A stretch of DNA of 64,000 bases, from the NCBI GenBank assembly GCA_023412475.1, contig JAEYNR010000099.1, forward strand, positions 1-64,000. The letters run 5' to 3'. Source of the DNA: Fibrobacterota bacterium. Lineage in GTDB: Bacteria > Fibrobacterota > Chitinivibrionia > Chitinivibrionales > Chitinispirillaceae. The notes below the pieces were generated by a model. It searched no databases. It was not told where the DNA came from and was given only the letters and a program-made list of their open reading frames with translations. The number at the start of each line of letters is the position of its first letter. Positions within the stretch are counted from its first letter, which is position 1. Shown here one piece after another: positions 44,456 to 54,733 of the stretch. A program made the translations under genes and the position numbers.

Positions 44456-45301
44456 ATGAAAGATCGAAACGAAATCACTCTAACCGGGAAGCCTTTTTCA
44501 CTGATGGGCATAGTAAATATTACTCCGGACTCTTTTTATGATGGAGGACGGTATAATAGTATTGATGCTGCTGTGGAGCATGCACTAGAGCTGGTCGATC
44601 AGGGTGCAGATATTATAGATATAGGAGGTGCTTCAAGTCGTCCTGGTGCTGCCCAGATAACCTCTTCAGAGGAATTACATAGAATTCTCCCTGTAGTAGA
44701 GAAACTCGTTCATTACTTTAAGGGTCCTGTCAGTGTCGATACTACATGGTCAGAAGTTGCAGAAGCGCTGATTGATGCGGGAGCATCCTGGATCAATGAC
44801 ATTAGCGCCGGACGGTTTGATGAACGTCTTATCTCTTTGGTGGCCAGGCGTGGTTGTACTATTGTCTTAATGCATAGCAGGGGTACTCCGCAGACAATGC
44901 AGCAAAGTGTATCCTATGAAAATGTAACTCTGGAAGTCAGGGATGAGCTGTTGGAATCGGTAGCCGGGTTCCTTAAAGCTGGGGTTAAGAAGGAAAAAAT
45001 AGTGATAGATCCGGGGATCGGTTTTGCAAAAACTGCCCGGCATAATGTTGAGCTGCTTCAAAATGTATCGGAGTTTTTAAACACTGGATATAAGGTTCTT
45101 ATTGGGACATCACGGAAATCTTTTATCGGCATGATCACCGGAAAAGAGGTTGAACAGAGACTTTGTGGGACTTTGGGGACCGTTGCTTCTTCCTTTATGA
45201 GAGGGGTTCGCTTATTCAGGGTACATGATGTTAGGGAAACTGCAGATTTCCTAAAGGTATTTTCAGTTATTGAAAATAGCTTGCCAATAGACCATTTTTG
45301 A
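44456..45301 (+). CDS. folP: Dihydropteroate synthase
   Basis: 281 residues from ATG 44456 (GGGAA close upstream; ATG 44441 and 44405 are in frame). Signature NITPDSFYDGG, DIGGASSRPGA and VLIGTSRKSFIG, plus IDPGIGFAKT, define the pterin and p-aminobenzoate sites. It condenses p-aminobenzoate with 6-hydroxymethyl-dihydropterin diphosphate in folate synthesis and is the sulfonamide target. It follows ftsH by under 100 bp, the usual arrangement. Confidence 0.96.
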   Translation: MKDRNEITLTGKPFSLMGIVNITPDSFYDGGRYNSIDAAVEHALELVDQGADIIDIGGASSRPGAAQITSSEELHRILPVVEKLVHYFKGPVSVDTTWSEVAEALIDAGASWINDISAGRFDERLISLVARRGCTIVLMHSRGTPQTMQQSVSYENVTLEVRDELLESVAGFLKAGVKKEKIVIDPGIGFAKTARHNVELLQNVSEFLNTGYKVLIGTSRKSFIGMITGKEVEQRLCGTLGTVASSFMRGVRLFRVHDVRETADFLKVFSVIENSLPIDHF

Positions 45302-45340
45302 TAGAGTTATTTTCAGGAACCAGTAACTGGTAGCGGTATC

Positions 45341-46573
45341 GTGCAAAAGCGCTTAATTGAAAGAACTAAGAAAACCCGAAAAAATCGGGCTAAATATGCA
45401 ATTTTGCTATTGCTGCTATTTTTATTATTGTTTTTATTGCTCCGTTTTTTATTCATTAAGAGCTCACAGAGGGGAGAACCTGATTTAACTTCAGTGTCGG
45501 ATTCTTCCGTTTCTGTAATCGATACCATTAAGGATACGGTTGCAGATACAGTGGATTCTATTGTAGTGGACAGTTCCATATTGCTGGATTCGTTGTCCTC
45601 TCTGCAGGAGCGTATCGATTCTTTGGAAAGAGTGAGGGCAAAGAAAAAAAGTGTAGTTCCGGTTAAAACAATCGACACAGTGGTGCAAAAGGATTCGGTA
45701 CAGAGGGACAGCAGCACAACTGCCGATAAAGTTACTGCTTCAATTGATTCTGTAGTAGATTTGTGTTCCAAGGATACGGTGGCACTCTGGGTTTATCCGG
45801 AGCCTTCTGGAGGACTTCACCGAAAAGCGGTTTCTATTTCTATGGTTTCCAGTAAGGAATGTAATATTTTTTATCGCTTTGCCGGAGATGAGCAGTGGGC
45901 CAGCTATTCGGGAGAAAAAATACTTATCGATTCAACATCTACTATACAGTATAAAGCAGCAGATTCCTGCGGTCAGCAGATGGAAATACGGGAAGAGTAT
46001 TATGAAATCGAAGTTTCTGATAAAGAGTCTCCTTGTTTACCAGGAATGGAGCTTGTGAAATTAGGCGATTCTGAATTCTGTATTGACCGTTATGAGTGGC
46101 CTAATAAAAGAGGTGTTATTCCTAATTCCTATGTATCATTATATCAGGCTACCGATTCGTGCTATTCGGTTGGGAAGCGATTATGTACATCTGAAGAGTG
46201 GATGTTAGCCTGTAGCGGCCCTTATACCTGGACTTACCCTTATGGGAAGGGCTATGAGCGCTACGCCTGTGCCACTCACGATAAAAAAGTTACTATTTCT
46301 GGGAGCAGGCCTGAATGCAGGAGCTTTTTTGGTGTTTACGATATGTCTGGCAGTCTTCTAGAATGGACCAGCACCAGAGCGACAGCTAACCGGCAGTTTT
46401 ATTATGTGATGGGGGGATTTTGGGAAAGTGGCCCCCAAAGTGGATGTTCTGAAAAACGCTATAGTTATTTTCCTGAAAACCAGCACAATCCAGTGGGGTT
46501 TAGATGTTGTTCCGAGTTGCCAGATCGGTCCGGTGACGGTCTAAAAGAGGTCCAGAAGGGGAGCAAACGCTAA
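45341..46573 (+). CDS. Membrane-anchored protein with an FGE/SUMF1-type domain, beside sprA (GldK/GldJ-like candidate)
   Basis: 410 residues from GTG 45341. A cytoplasmic basic segment is followed by one membrane helix (19-39), a helical Asp/Val/Ser-rich region predicted to be extended or coiled (SLSSLQERIDSLERV), a small beta domain about 145-220 resembling the chitobiase C-terminal type, and an FGE-sulfatase-like domain from 225 to the end (MELVKLGDSEFCIDRYEWP, KRLCTSEEWMLAC, YDMSGSLLEWTS, GGFWESG, VGFRCC). Catalytic formylglycine enzymes need a special Cys pair that I cannot identify here, so it is probably structural. In T9SS bacteria, FGE-like GldK and GldJ form the periplasmic ring under SprA. 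The direct neighbour here is SprA (one base gap), which supports that reading. Confidence 0.72.
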   Translation: MQKRLIERTKKTRKNRAKYAILLLLLFLLLFLLLRFLFIKSSQRGEPDLTSVSDSSVSVIDTIKDTVADTVDSIVVDSSILLDSLSSLQERIDSLERVRAKKKSVVPVKTIDTVVQKDSVQRDSSTTADKVTASIDSVVDLCSKDTVALWVYPEPSGGLHRKAVSISMVSSKECNIFYRFAGDEQWASYSGEKILIDSTSTIQYKAADSCGQQMEIREEYYEIEVSDKESPCLPGMELVKLGDSEFCIDRYEWPNKRGVIPNSYVSLYQATDSCYSVGKRLCTSEEWMLACSGPYTWTYPYGKGYERYACATHDKKVTISGSRPECRSFFGVYDMSGSLLEWTSTRATANRQFYYVMGGFWESGPQSGCSEKRYSYFPENQHNPVGFRCCSELPDRSGDGLKEVQKGSKR

Positions 46574-46574
46574 A

Positions 46575-49500
46575 TTGTGTAAATATTGCTCTTTATTATT
46601 TCTACTCTTCTGTGCCCTGTTTTATTCGGTGTCGGGACAGGGTTTAAAGTTGGAGTCGCCAAGAATTGAGGGTTTTCATCCTTTGGATGAGGATCCTTTT
46701 GCTCCCTCTGCATTAACTTCAGATAATCCTGTGATATTGAAACTGGAATTTAGCGAGAACGTATTTAAAGACACGGCAATTATTGATTTTGAGAAGCGCC
46801 AGATCACTTTCAGACGTTACGATGATCTGGGGTTTCGGCTCTGGGAGTATCATTACAAAGAGTTAAGCGATTATCTGCTGGCCAGAAGAAATTATGCTCT
46901 TTTAAAGGGATGGAAAAGTGGTATTTCGGTTTCCAGAAATGATGCAGCCAGCTCTAAACAATCTGTGATGAAGTTTCAGTGGGAGATGCCGGTTCATTAT
47001 CCTTCATGGGCACAGAGGCTTATTGGTACAGATCCACCAAGACTAAGCATCAATGGTTCACTTACCATCACCATGGGTTTTGATAATTCAACCTTTGTGG
47101 AATCCTCTCTAGACAAAGACCATGAGTCTAACACTGGTTTTGACTTTCAGGTAGACTATCAATTTAGTATCAGCGGAAGTATTGGCCGGCTGATTTCTAT
47201 CAACATCAGCGCAGACAATCAGAATGAATTTGCCATATCGGATGTATTCAAAAATTTTAAAATTCATTATAAGGAGTCCACGCCCGGTGAGCTGGAGGAT
47301 GAGATTATTCAGGAGGTGGAGGCTGGGTGGACTGGCTTTCAGATGCCAGGAACCGAATTATCTGGATATTCTGAGAGTAATGAAGGGCTTTTTGGTATTA
47401 AGGTCCGCTCGCAATTGGGTCCGCTTTCGCTTACTTCTGTTATAAGCCACGAAAGAGGTGAAGCGGTAAAGTCAACGTTCTCTCCTAATCAGGGAAGTGA
47501 AGAACGGGTTTTAACAGAAGAGGACTATATTCCATACAAATATTTCTTTCTTGATAACAGGTATCGAAGATTATATAACCGCAAATATGCTGTGAGTGGT
47601 GCCAGACCACCAGTAATTCCTGAGGTCGACACTCTGATAATGTGGAGAAGTGTGAAATCTGGCGATATGTTAAATGACATTGACACAGCTACATTGGAGA
47701 ACGATGCCCAGAAACAGGGATTTGTGCGGCTCTATAGAGATCGTCATTATTACCTTAATGAGACCGAGGGGTGGATACGCTTTGCAGATACTCCTGACAT
47801 AAGTAACAGCTTTATCGCTATTTTCCTCAGAACCAAAGATCCTTCTTTTAATAAAGGTAAAATAATCAGTTTTAATGAAACTGACACAATCTGGAATCTC
47901 TGGGTTCTCAAACCCAAAGATCCTATAGATTCGGCAGGTGCGGATCTTGACACTTCACGCTTTCACCTGATGTGGAGAAATGTGTATGAACTGGATGCGA
48001 TCAATCTGACAGATTCCAAATTCAGGATCGTGCAGAAGACAATTGACGATGAAAATGAGAGGGAAGAAAACGAAAACAGCCTCAAGTTCAGTGATGTCCT
48101 GGGAATATCCGTAAATGGCCAAATGTCAGTGGACAAACCTCATATCTTTGACAAGAATAGTGGTTATCTTATATTCCCGCCTTATGACACGTCGTTTTTC
48201 GGTAATGAGCCTTTTAGAAATCCTGCACTTGGTAAATACCAGGACTCTCTCATATACAAATGCAGTAAAGAGGTGTTGCATCGGAACAATTATGACCCTT
48301 ATTACAGAATTTATACGACCAGCTCTGCAAAGCAGACAACCTACAATCTGGGTTGGGATGTAATGGAGGGAGAGGTTGTTAAGGCGGATGGTACGATACT
48401 ACAGAGAAATGTTGATTATATCCTGGATTACAGCTCTGGAGAAATGGAACTGGTATCTCCGTATGCCAGGAATGCGGAAAAAATAACTGTAGAGTATCAG
48501 AGATCGGCTATGTTTGTGCCTGAAAAAAAAGTGTTTTTCGGGACCAGAGGGGAACTAAAACTGCCATTTATCAGTGATCGTTCGTTTGCCGGGTTGAGTT
48601 TCCTTTATCAAAATGTTAAGGTGAACGATAAAATTCCGCAACTCGAACAGGAGCCCTATAATAAGGGATTGCTTGATTTTAATATCAGAATTGAGCTTGA
48701 TCCGGAATGGATGACCAGCCTGGTTAATAAAATACCTCTGATTAATACCACTGCAGAGTCTAAAATGGTTCTGGATCTGGAGTACGCCAGGTCTTTCATG
48801 AATCCAAACCCCGAGGGTGAAGCTTATGTAGATGATTTTGAGGATAGTAAACTTTACTCTACTTTACCTATAAATGCAACCGGATGGTATCAGGCCAGTC
48901 CGCCGTTTCTTGACTCACTTACTCCTGATTCATTGCACCTCTATCCACCGGCCTGGGATTTTTACTGGTTCACCCCAAAAGATAAAGATAATCAATATCG
49001 GGTTCTGATCCGTGATATTAAAGATCTGGCCACTAACGTTGCTACCACTAGCGCTGATGATTATGAGAGTCTGCTCAGGCTGCATTGTGTCCCATCACCC
49101 GATAGTAAATACGACCAACGTTATTACAGCTCATGGGCGGGAATAATGACCCCTGTGTACATAAAGGATAAAAGTGAAGAGCAGTATTTTGAGTTTATCG
49201 TTTCTACTGCTGGTGGGGGGCAGGGAAAAGGTAAACTTCTCATACAGATGGGAACCATGAGAGAAGACATCTCCATCAGGGGAGGGGCACCTAACAAGGT
49301 TGAAGATACTGAAGATCCCAATTTGATTAATGACCCAGATAAGGTTGATTCGAAACTGGATACCGGACTTGACGGTATCGGAATAGATTCTCTGGAATAC
49401 TACCTTATACCAGGACTAGAGCAGCAATGGGATACGTTACGCTTTGGAGATCCTTTACTGGGGCTTGACCGGGAAGATCCAGGACGTGACAATTTTAAAA

Positions 49501-52500
49501 AATACTATGATAATGATGGTAAAGTAGAAAACAGAAGATACTCAAACCGCAGACAGGGCGATTCGAAGCTTACTTCTGAAGATATCAACTACGATTACAT
49601 CGTTTATACCCACAAAAACGAGAGCTATTACCAGTATACCATCGATTTGAGCGATGATAACGCTCCCTTAATTGACAAAAATGCCAATGTGAAATATGAG
49701 AATGGCTGGAGAAAATATCGTATACCACTTAAAGAGGTAATCAAGGATTATGATATCCGTGACTCGATAGGTAATCCTAGCTGGAAAAACATCGAGATGA
49801 TAAGACTTATATGGACCGGTTTTGACAGTTCTGCTCTTAATTTGGAACATCAGCTTGTTTTTTCTGAAATGCAGTTTGTAGGTAGTCAGTGGTTGCCTAT
49901 GTACGATTCGATAGGAACTAAAATCGAGGCGAGCGCAATCAATAACAAGGAAGATAATTTTTACAGAAGAGAAGTAACCGGTGAACCACTGGTGTTAGTG
50001 GAAAGAGGCGACAACGATGAAGAGGAACAGGAGGCATCGCTTCGATTGAATTTTAAGAATATTAAACCTGGTGAAACCGCACTGGTAACCAAGTCATTTA
50101 ACTATCATCAGATAAACATTTCAGCTTATGAGCAATTAAGTCTTGCGCTTTATGGAAGAAATCCTGATGGCAGCACAGTAAGAGGAGTGCCTTTATTCGA
50201 TAAAAAAGTACATTTTGTTTTTAGATTTGGCTCTGATGATTCCACCTACTATGAATATAGAAGCAATGTTTATTCTGGGTGGCAGGAGGTTAAAATCGAC
50301 TTGAGAGAAATCGCTGCGCTCAAGGACAGTTTCATGGTGATGAATTCTGATACTGTCCCCATTGAGGTTTCCACTCAATACGGAAATGCTTTTTTGCGTG
50401 TCGTTTCAAAAGCAGCTCAGCGTCAACCAAACTTTTCCAGAATTCAATGGGTGGGCATTGGTGTTATTCGTGATGAAGATGATATAAATCCGCAGAATTC
50501 TTCTGGTGAGATCTGGGTAAATGAGTGGAAGGTAAATGGGATAAACCGGCTGAGTGGAAGGGCTATCAGGGCGAATTTTACTACTCAATGGGCTGATTTT
50601 ATAAATATGTCAGGAAACCTGACTTTTACAGATGGCGATTTCAGAAAGATGACCGATAACATTATACAAAGGCAGAATTCTGTACTTTCCACCAGCTTCA
50701 GTTCATCAATGAATCTTAATAAGTTTCTTCCACAGGACTGGGGAGTTTCTCTGCCGGTCGGAGGAAATTATAATAGTTCAGTCACCCGTCCTCAGCTCAA
50801 AAGTAACAGTGATGTTGTTCTTACTGATGAAAAGGGTCAATCAGATAACGTCTGGGAACTGCTTACAGATAAAGAATCTCTTTCCAGGCATTATCAGCAA
50901 AAAAATACCAGCATGTCCTCTTACATTAATTTTGATAAAACAAAGAACAACGATAATCCTTTGCTCAATCTGACATTGGATAGGATTTCGGGAGGTTTCC
51001 GATATAATACAAGCAGTAATGATAACCAGCAAGGGCCATCTAACGTACAGGGCGAAGACTTTAAAATCACCAGTAAATCCAAAACATATTCAGGTAATCT
51101 TAAATATGATCTAACCCCGGATGATCCGCCTTCATGGACATCCTGGCATCCCTTTGAATCCAAAGGCCCTTCTAAACTCAGTGAATACAAGTTCTCTTTA
51201 TTGCCAGAAAATTTCCAGGTCGATCTTATCGATGTTAATCAAAGTTCAGCATACAATGCCGATACCAAACGAAAAACATCCAGCACCAAACACACCTTTG
51301 ATGTCAAGCATGGGTTGAATTTTCTTTATTCTCCCATTGCACCTCTTTTGGACCTAAATTATTCTCTGAATATCTCCAGAGACCTTCAAAAGTATGCAGA
51401 CGGTAGTGGACGTGAGATGGCTGATAAAGTATTGAGTCTCTATAAAGGGAATTCCACATTCGCAAGGCATTATTTTATTCTGGAGGGAGAAAAATATCGC
51501 AACCAGAATGCGAAGATAAGTCTCTCGCCTAATATTTTTGAATGGCTTAGCACTTCTGCGGATTACTCCTCCGACTATCATGGTGATATTGTGAGCTACA
51601 TTTCTGATACGAATGATTATATTAGTGCATCAGTGAACAACTCACTCTCTTTTGATGCATCTTTTAATTTCGATGTTGCTTTAAAAAACCTGATAGACAT
51701 TACTTCCAAATCCAGACTGGCCAAATTCTTTTCTGGTGTCGATTCTTTCTTTAACGCAATCAGTTTCAATTCAGTTTCTTTTAACTATACTGCAAGCCAG
51801 GAACTGATTAATAATTACATGAATAAAGATATAATCGGTTCGGGTTTTGATTTTCTTAAATACCAGTTAGGGCTAAAAGGGAAAGACTTCAGCTCTTTTT
51901 TGCGTGGTGATATGGATGATGGAATGTTAGGGGGGATGAGATATCGTGCGTTATCAGGTGACAATATCGATTTATATCGTCAGGACAGAAGAAGTACTGA
52001 TCAGAGTTACTCAATTTCAAGCGGGCTCTCCATTTCCGTTCCATTTCAACTCTCGATCAGTCCCATAAGTTTAAGTTGGAGCAGAAATTATGAAGTGATC
52101 CCGGATACTAACTTCTATGATACTACAACTACTTTTCCGGACTTTTCACTGGGTTTGCGTACATCGTCTTTGATAAAGCTTCCTCTTGTGAAGGATTTTC
52201 TAAACAGCCTTGAATTTAACTCCAGTTTGAATCTGAAAAGAATATGTGGAAACAAAAATGATATAGATCCTGATACCACTAAGGAGTTCAGTATGTCTCC
52301 TCTGGTTGGAATACAGGGAGTTATAAAAAAGTGGCCAATTAATTTCTCCTATCGCAGCCGAATCTCCCGAAGCAAATCCTATGACAAGGAAAGGGTGAGC
52401 AGTCAGATCAAATCCGGCGGTCATGAACTGGACATAAGTTACAGGATAGAGAGAAACAGCCGCTTATCTGAGATTAATCTATTACGCTGGAAAATTCCTG

Positions 52501-52736
52501 TCAGAGGGAAAACGACCATGGGGTTGACCGGGTATCGAGATGTTAGAACAACACAGGAAAATAATGGGCTGAGTAAGAAAAATGAAGTTTCGTATTCAAT
52601 TAAGCCATATTTATCATATATTTTCACAGACAACATCACCGGAAATTTCGAATATACTCACGGAAATGTAAAAATCGATGAACAGGAAACTAAAACCCGT
52701 AAAATGGCATTGATTGTAAACATCCAATTCAATTAA
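46575..52736 (+). CDS. sprA: SprA-type giant outer-membrane translocon of the type IX secretion system
   Basis: 2053 residues from TTG 46575 with a signal peptide (YCSLLFLLFCALFYSVSG). Size and content match SprA (about 2,000-2,500 residues). A repeat-like beta-rich protein has the family blocks QFSISGSIGRLISINISAD, VRSQLGPLSLTSVISHERGE, NPNPEGEAYVDDFEDSK near 750, WVNEWKVNGI near 1310, and a C-terminal half of beta strands ending in IVNIQFN. SprA is a 36-strand barrel that lets folded cargo cross the outer membrane. The only partner gene in sight is the FGE-domain protein upstream; GldL-N, PorV and SprE/SprT are not in the window. Ribosome site is distant (GGGGAG about 12 bases before TTG), so the start could differ by a few codons. 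Confidence 0.9.
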   Translation: MCKYCSLLFLLFCALFYSVSGQGLKLESPRIEGFHPLDEDPFAPSALTSDNPVILKLEFSENVFKDTAIIDFEKRQITFRRYDDLGFRLWEYHYKELSDYLLARRNYALLKGWKSGISVSRNDAASSKQSVMKFQWEMPVHYPSWAQRLIGTDPPRLSINGSLTITMGFDNSTFVESSLDKDHESNTGFDFQVDYQFSISGSIGRLISINISADNQNEFAISDVFKNFKIHYKESTPGELEDEIIQEVEAGWTGFQMPGTELSGYSESNEGLFGIKVRSQLGPLSLTSVISHERGEAVKSTFSPNQGSEERVLTEEDYIPYKYFFLDNRYRRLYNRKYAVSGARPPVIPEVDTLIMWRSVKSGDMLNDIDTATLENDAQKQGFVRLYRDRHYYLNETEGWIRFADTPDISNSFIAIFLRTKDPSFNKGKIISFNETDTIWNLWVLKPKDPIDSAGADLDTSRFHLMWRNVYELDAINLTDSKFRIVQKTIDDENEREENENSLKFSDVLGISVNGQMSVDKPHIFDKNSGYLIFPPYDTSFFGNEPFRNPALGKYQDSLIYKCSKEVLHRNNYDPYYRIYTTSSAKQTTYNLGWDVMEGEVVKADGTILQRNVDYILDYSSGEMELVSPYARNAEKITVEYQRSAMFVPEKKVFFGTRGELKLPFISDRSFAGLSFLYQNVKVNDKIPQLEQEPYNKGLLDFNIRIELDPEWMTSLVNKIPLINTTAESKMVLDLEYARSFMNPNPEGEAYVDDFEDSKLYSTLPINATGWYQASPPFLDSLTPDSLHLYPPAWDFYWFTPKDKDNQYRVLIRDIKDLATNVATTSADDYESLLRLHCVPSPDSKYDQRYYSSWAGIMTPVYIKDKSEEQYFEFIVSTAGGGQGKGKLLIQMGTMREDISIRGGAPNKVEDTEDPNLINDPDKVDSKLDTGLDGIGIDSLEYYLIPGLEQQWDTLRFGDPLLGLDREDPGRDNFKKYYDNDGKVENRRYSNRRQGDSKLTSEDINYDYIVYTHKNESYYQYTIDLSDDNAPLIDKNANVKYENGWRKYRIPLKEVIKDYDIRDSIGNPSWKNIEMIRLIWTGFDSSALNLEHQLVFSEMQFVGSQWLPMYDSIGTKIEASAINNKEDNFYRREVTGEPLVLVERGDNDEEEQEASLRLNFKNIKPGETALVTKSFNYHQINISAYEQLSLALYGRNPDGSTVRGVPLFDKKVHFVFRFGSDDSTYYEYRSNVYSGWQEVKIDLREIAALKDSFMVMNSDTVPIEVSTQYGNAFLRVVSKAAQRQPNFSRIQWVGIGVIRDEDDINPQNSSGEIWVNEWKVNGINRLSGRAIRANFTTQWADFINMSGNLTFTDGDFRKMTDNIIQRQNSVLSTSFSSSMNLNKFLPQDWGVSLPVGGNYNSSVTRPQLKSNSDVVLTDEKGQSDNVWELLTDKESLSRHYQQKNTSMSSYINFDKTKNNDNPLLNLTLDRISGGFRYNTSSNDNQQGPSNVQGEDFKITSKSKTYSGNLKYDLTPDDPPSWTSWHPFESKGPSKLSEYKFSLLPENFQVDLIDVNQSSAYNADTKRKTSSTKHTFDVKHGLNFLYSPIAPLLDLNYSLNISRDLQKYADGSGREMADKVLSLYKGNSTFARHYFILEGEKYRNQNAKISLSPNIFEWLSTSADYSSDYHGDIVSYISDTNDYISASVNNSLSFDASFNFDVALKNLIDITSKSRLAKFFSGVDSFFNAISFNSVSFNYTASQELINNYMNKDIIGSGFDFLKYQLGLKGKDFSSFLRGDMDDGMLGGMRYRALSGDNIDLYRQDRRSTDQSYSISSGLSISVPFQLSISPISLSWSRNYEVIPDTNFYDTTTTFPDFSLGLRTSSLIKLPLVKDFLNSLEFNSSLNLKRICGNKNDIDPDTTKEFSMSPLVGIQGVIKKWPINFSYRSRISRSKSYDKERVSSQIKSGGHELDISYRIERNSRLSEINLLRWKIPVRGKTTMGLTGYRDVRTTQENNGLSKKNEVSYSIKPYLSYIFTDNITGNFEYTHGNVKIDEQETKTRKMALIVNIQFN

Positions 52737-52745
52737 GAGAAACTT

Positions 52746-54269
52746 ATGCAGAAAAAAATACTGTTTAATGCAACCTCAACCGAGAAAAGGGCTGCTTTGC
52801 TTGAGTCCGACAAAGTGGTTGAACTTGTAGTGGAGAGGCCAGATCATCTGAGATTGGTGGGTAATATCTATAGAGGTAAGGTGACTTCAATCTTACCAGG
52901 CATACAGGCTGCTTTTGTGGATGTAGGGCTGGAAAAATGCGCATTCCTTCATGCCTCCGATGTCGATCCTTCGCTGCTTCTTGATGTAGGCGATTCCTTA
53001 ATGGAACGATATATGGGGCAGGACACCTCTAAAAGGAAGCGGATAGCCAAAATCCCTATTGAGAAAGTTTTGGATATAGGTCAGGAGATTCTTGTTCAGG
53101 TCGCCAAAGAGCCTATAAGTTCCAAAGGGGCTAAAGTCACTACACAAATCAGTTTGGCAGGAAGGTTTCTGGTGCTTGTGCCAGATACTGATTTTATTGG
53201 TGTGTCTAAAAAAACATCGGATTTAAAAAAGCGGGCCAGACTAAAAAAGCTTATTGCTCAGATTAAACCACCTGGTGTGGGCTTTATCGTGCGTACTATT
53301 GGCCTGAAGGTTTCTGAGGCAGAGTTTATAAAGGAAATTCACCTTCTTCTGGATTCCTGGCGCATTACTCAGAAAGAAGCATTGAGCGGAAGTGGTCCAA
53401 AACTGGTCTATCTGGAATTAGGTATAACCACCCGGGTTATCAGAGATCTCTTTTCTGAAGAGGTTAATGAAGTTTATGCTGATCAGGATGATGATTATCA
53501 GGAAATTCAGGACTATCTTAAAGCTCTCCATCCGGATTTTTGCAAAAGGGTAATCAGGTATAGAGAAAAACAGCCCTTGTTTGATAAGTTTGACATTGAA
53601 AAAGATCTGGAACGGTTATTGAAAAGAAAGGTTTGGTTACGCAGTGGCGGTTACATATTGATCGATAAAACAGAGGCCCTGGTTGCCATTGATGTCAACA
53701 CCGGTCGCAATATTGGAAAATCCAATCTGGAAGAGACAATTTTTAGAACCAATCTGGATGCTGCCGGCGAGATTTGCCGCCAGCTTCGTTTGCGTGATAT
53801 CGGTGGGCTAATTGTTGTGGATTTCATTGATATGCAAAATCCCGAAAATCGAAAGAAAATCGAGAATGCGATGCGCATGGGGTTAGAAGCTGACCCAACG
53901 GCTACCTCTTCTACCGGACTTTCCAAATTCGGACTCATGGAAATAACCAGAAAAAGAGTTCGTCCTGAGTTGCAGGAGTTTTTTACCGATGTTTGTCATG
54001 CCTGTGGCGGTCTGGGATGGGTTTTTTCTGCGGAAACCGTTACTGCCAGAATCGATAGAGACTTACGGAGAACTACCTTTAATGCACCGGAAATCACTCT
54101 GGCTGTACATCCTGCTGTGGCAGCTTATCTGATAAAAGATGGTGAACAGTTAAAGAAAATGCTGCAAAAAGAGCACAAATGTCGTTTCACAATCGTTGAA
54201 GACGAACAGTTGGATCAGGATGAATACAATTTTACTCCAGTATATAATTCAATATCAAAGGACTCTTGA
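52746..54269 (+). CDS. rng: Ribonuclease G/E family endoribonuclease
   Basis: 507 residues. S1 domain at the N-terminus (LRLVGNIYRGKVTSILPGI, AAFVDVGLEKCAFLHASDV), then the RNase H-like and DNase I-like catalytic part with the metal-binding Asp residues in ALVAIDVNTG and IVVDFIDM, and the Zn-link CHACGG (about 417-422). No long C-terminal scaffold, so it is the RNase G type. Acts in rRNA 5' maturation and mRNA turnover. rng-rplU-rpmA is a common order. The S1 region carries an insert (about residues 70-120), as in many non-proteobacterial homologues. Confidence 0.95.
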   Translation: MQKKILFNATSTEKRAALLESDKVVELVVERPDHLRLVGNIYRGKVTSILPGIQAAFVDVGLEKCAFLHASDVDPSLLLDVGDSLMERYMGQDTSKRKRIAKIPIEKVLDIGQEILVQVAKEPISSKGAKVTTQISLAGRFLVLVPDTDFIGVSKKTSDLKKRARLKKLIAQIKPPGVGFIVRTIGLKVSEAEFIKEIHLLLDSWRITQKEALSGSGPKLVYLELGITTRVIRDLFSEEVNEVYADQDDDYQEIQDYLKALHPDFCKRVIRYREKQPLFDKFDIEKDLERLLKRKVWLRSGGYILIDKTEALVAIDVNTGRNIGKSNLEETIFRTNLDAAGEICRQLRLRDIGGLIVVDFIDMQNPENRKKIENAMRMGLEADPTATSSTGLSKFGLMEITRKRVRPELQEFFTDVCHACGGLGWVFSAETVTARIDRDLRRTTFNAPEITLAVHPAVAAYLIKDGEQLKKMLQKEHKCRFTIVEDEQLDQDEYNFTPVYNSISKDS

Positions 54270-54324
54270 TTGTAGCATTGTGAATATATATATTTAGAAA
54301 TCTTTTCCCTGGGCCGGGGGATTT

Positions 54325-54381
54325 CTGGTCAGTAAGGGACTGCAGGTATCAAACTTGCGCCAGAAAAGATTAACCGACCAG
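54325..54381 (+). promoter_or_regulatory. Candidate structured leader of rplU-rpmA
   Basis: In the 133-base gap before rplU, CTGGTC (54325-54330) can pair with GACCAG (54376-54381), with a G-rich segment between. Another short pair GAAATC/GATTTC lies just upstream (54297-54324). This may be an autoregulatory leader bound by L21 or L27, but pairing by eye is weak evidence. Confidence 0.3.
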
Positions 54382-54402
54382 TAAAATAAACAGGAGTTAT
54401 TC

Positions 54403-54714
54403 ATGTATTCGATTATTGAGCAAGGTGGTGTGCAATTTAAAGCGACACCCGGGGCAAAGCTACGTGTACCTCTTATCGATGTTGAACAGGGTGCTGAAAT
54501 TACAATAAGCAAAGTCCTTCTGGCAGCCGATGGTGATAGTGTAAAAATTGGAACCCCAGTGGTGGAAGGTGCTTCAGTTACAGCTAAAGTTCTTGAACAT
54601 GCAAAAGCTAACAAAGTGCTGGTGATTAAAAGAAAACGTCGTAAAGATTACCGTCGTAAAAACGGTCACCGTCAGCAGTACACAAAAATTGAGATCGTTT
54701 CGATCAACATCTGA
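54403..54714 (+). CDS. rplU: 50S ribosomal protein L21
   Basis: 103 residues. The L21 pattern is complete: MYSIIEQGGVQFKATPG start, VGTPVV-like GTPVVEGA, and basic C-terminal KRKRRKDYRRKNGHRQQYT, ending IEIVSI. It binds 23S rRNA domain V region. ACAGGAG is eight bases upstream of ATG. Confidence 0.98.
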   Translation: MYSIIEQGGVQFKATPGAKLRVPLIDVEQGAEITISKVLLAADGDSVKIGTPVVEGASVTAKVLEHAKANKVLVIKRKRRKDYRRKNGHRQQYTKIEIVSINI

Positions 54715-54733
54715 TTGCAGGGAGAAATAAAAA

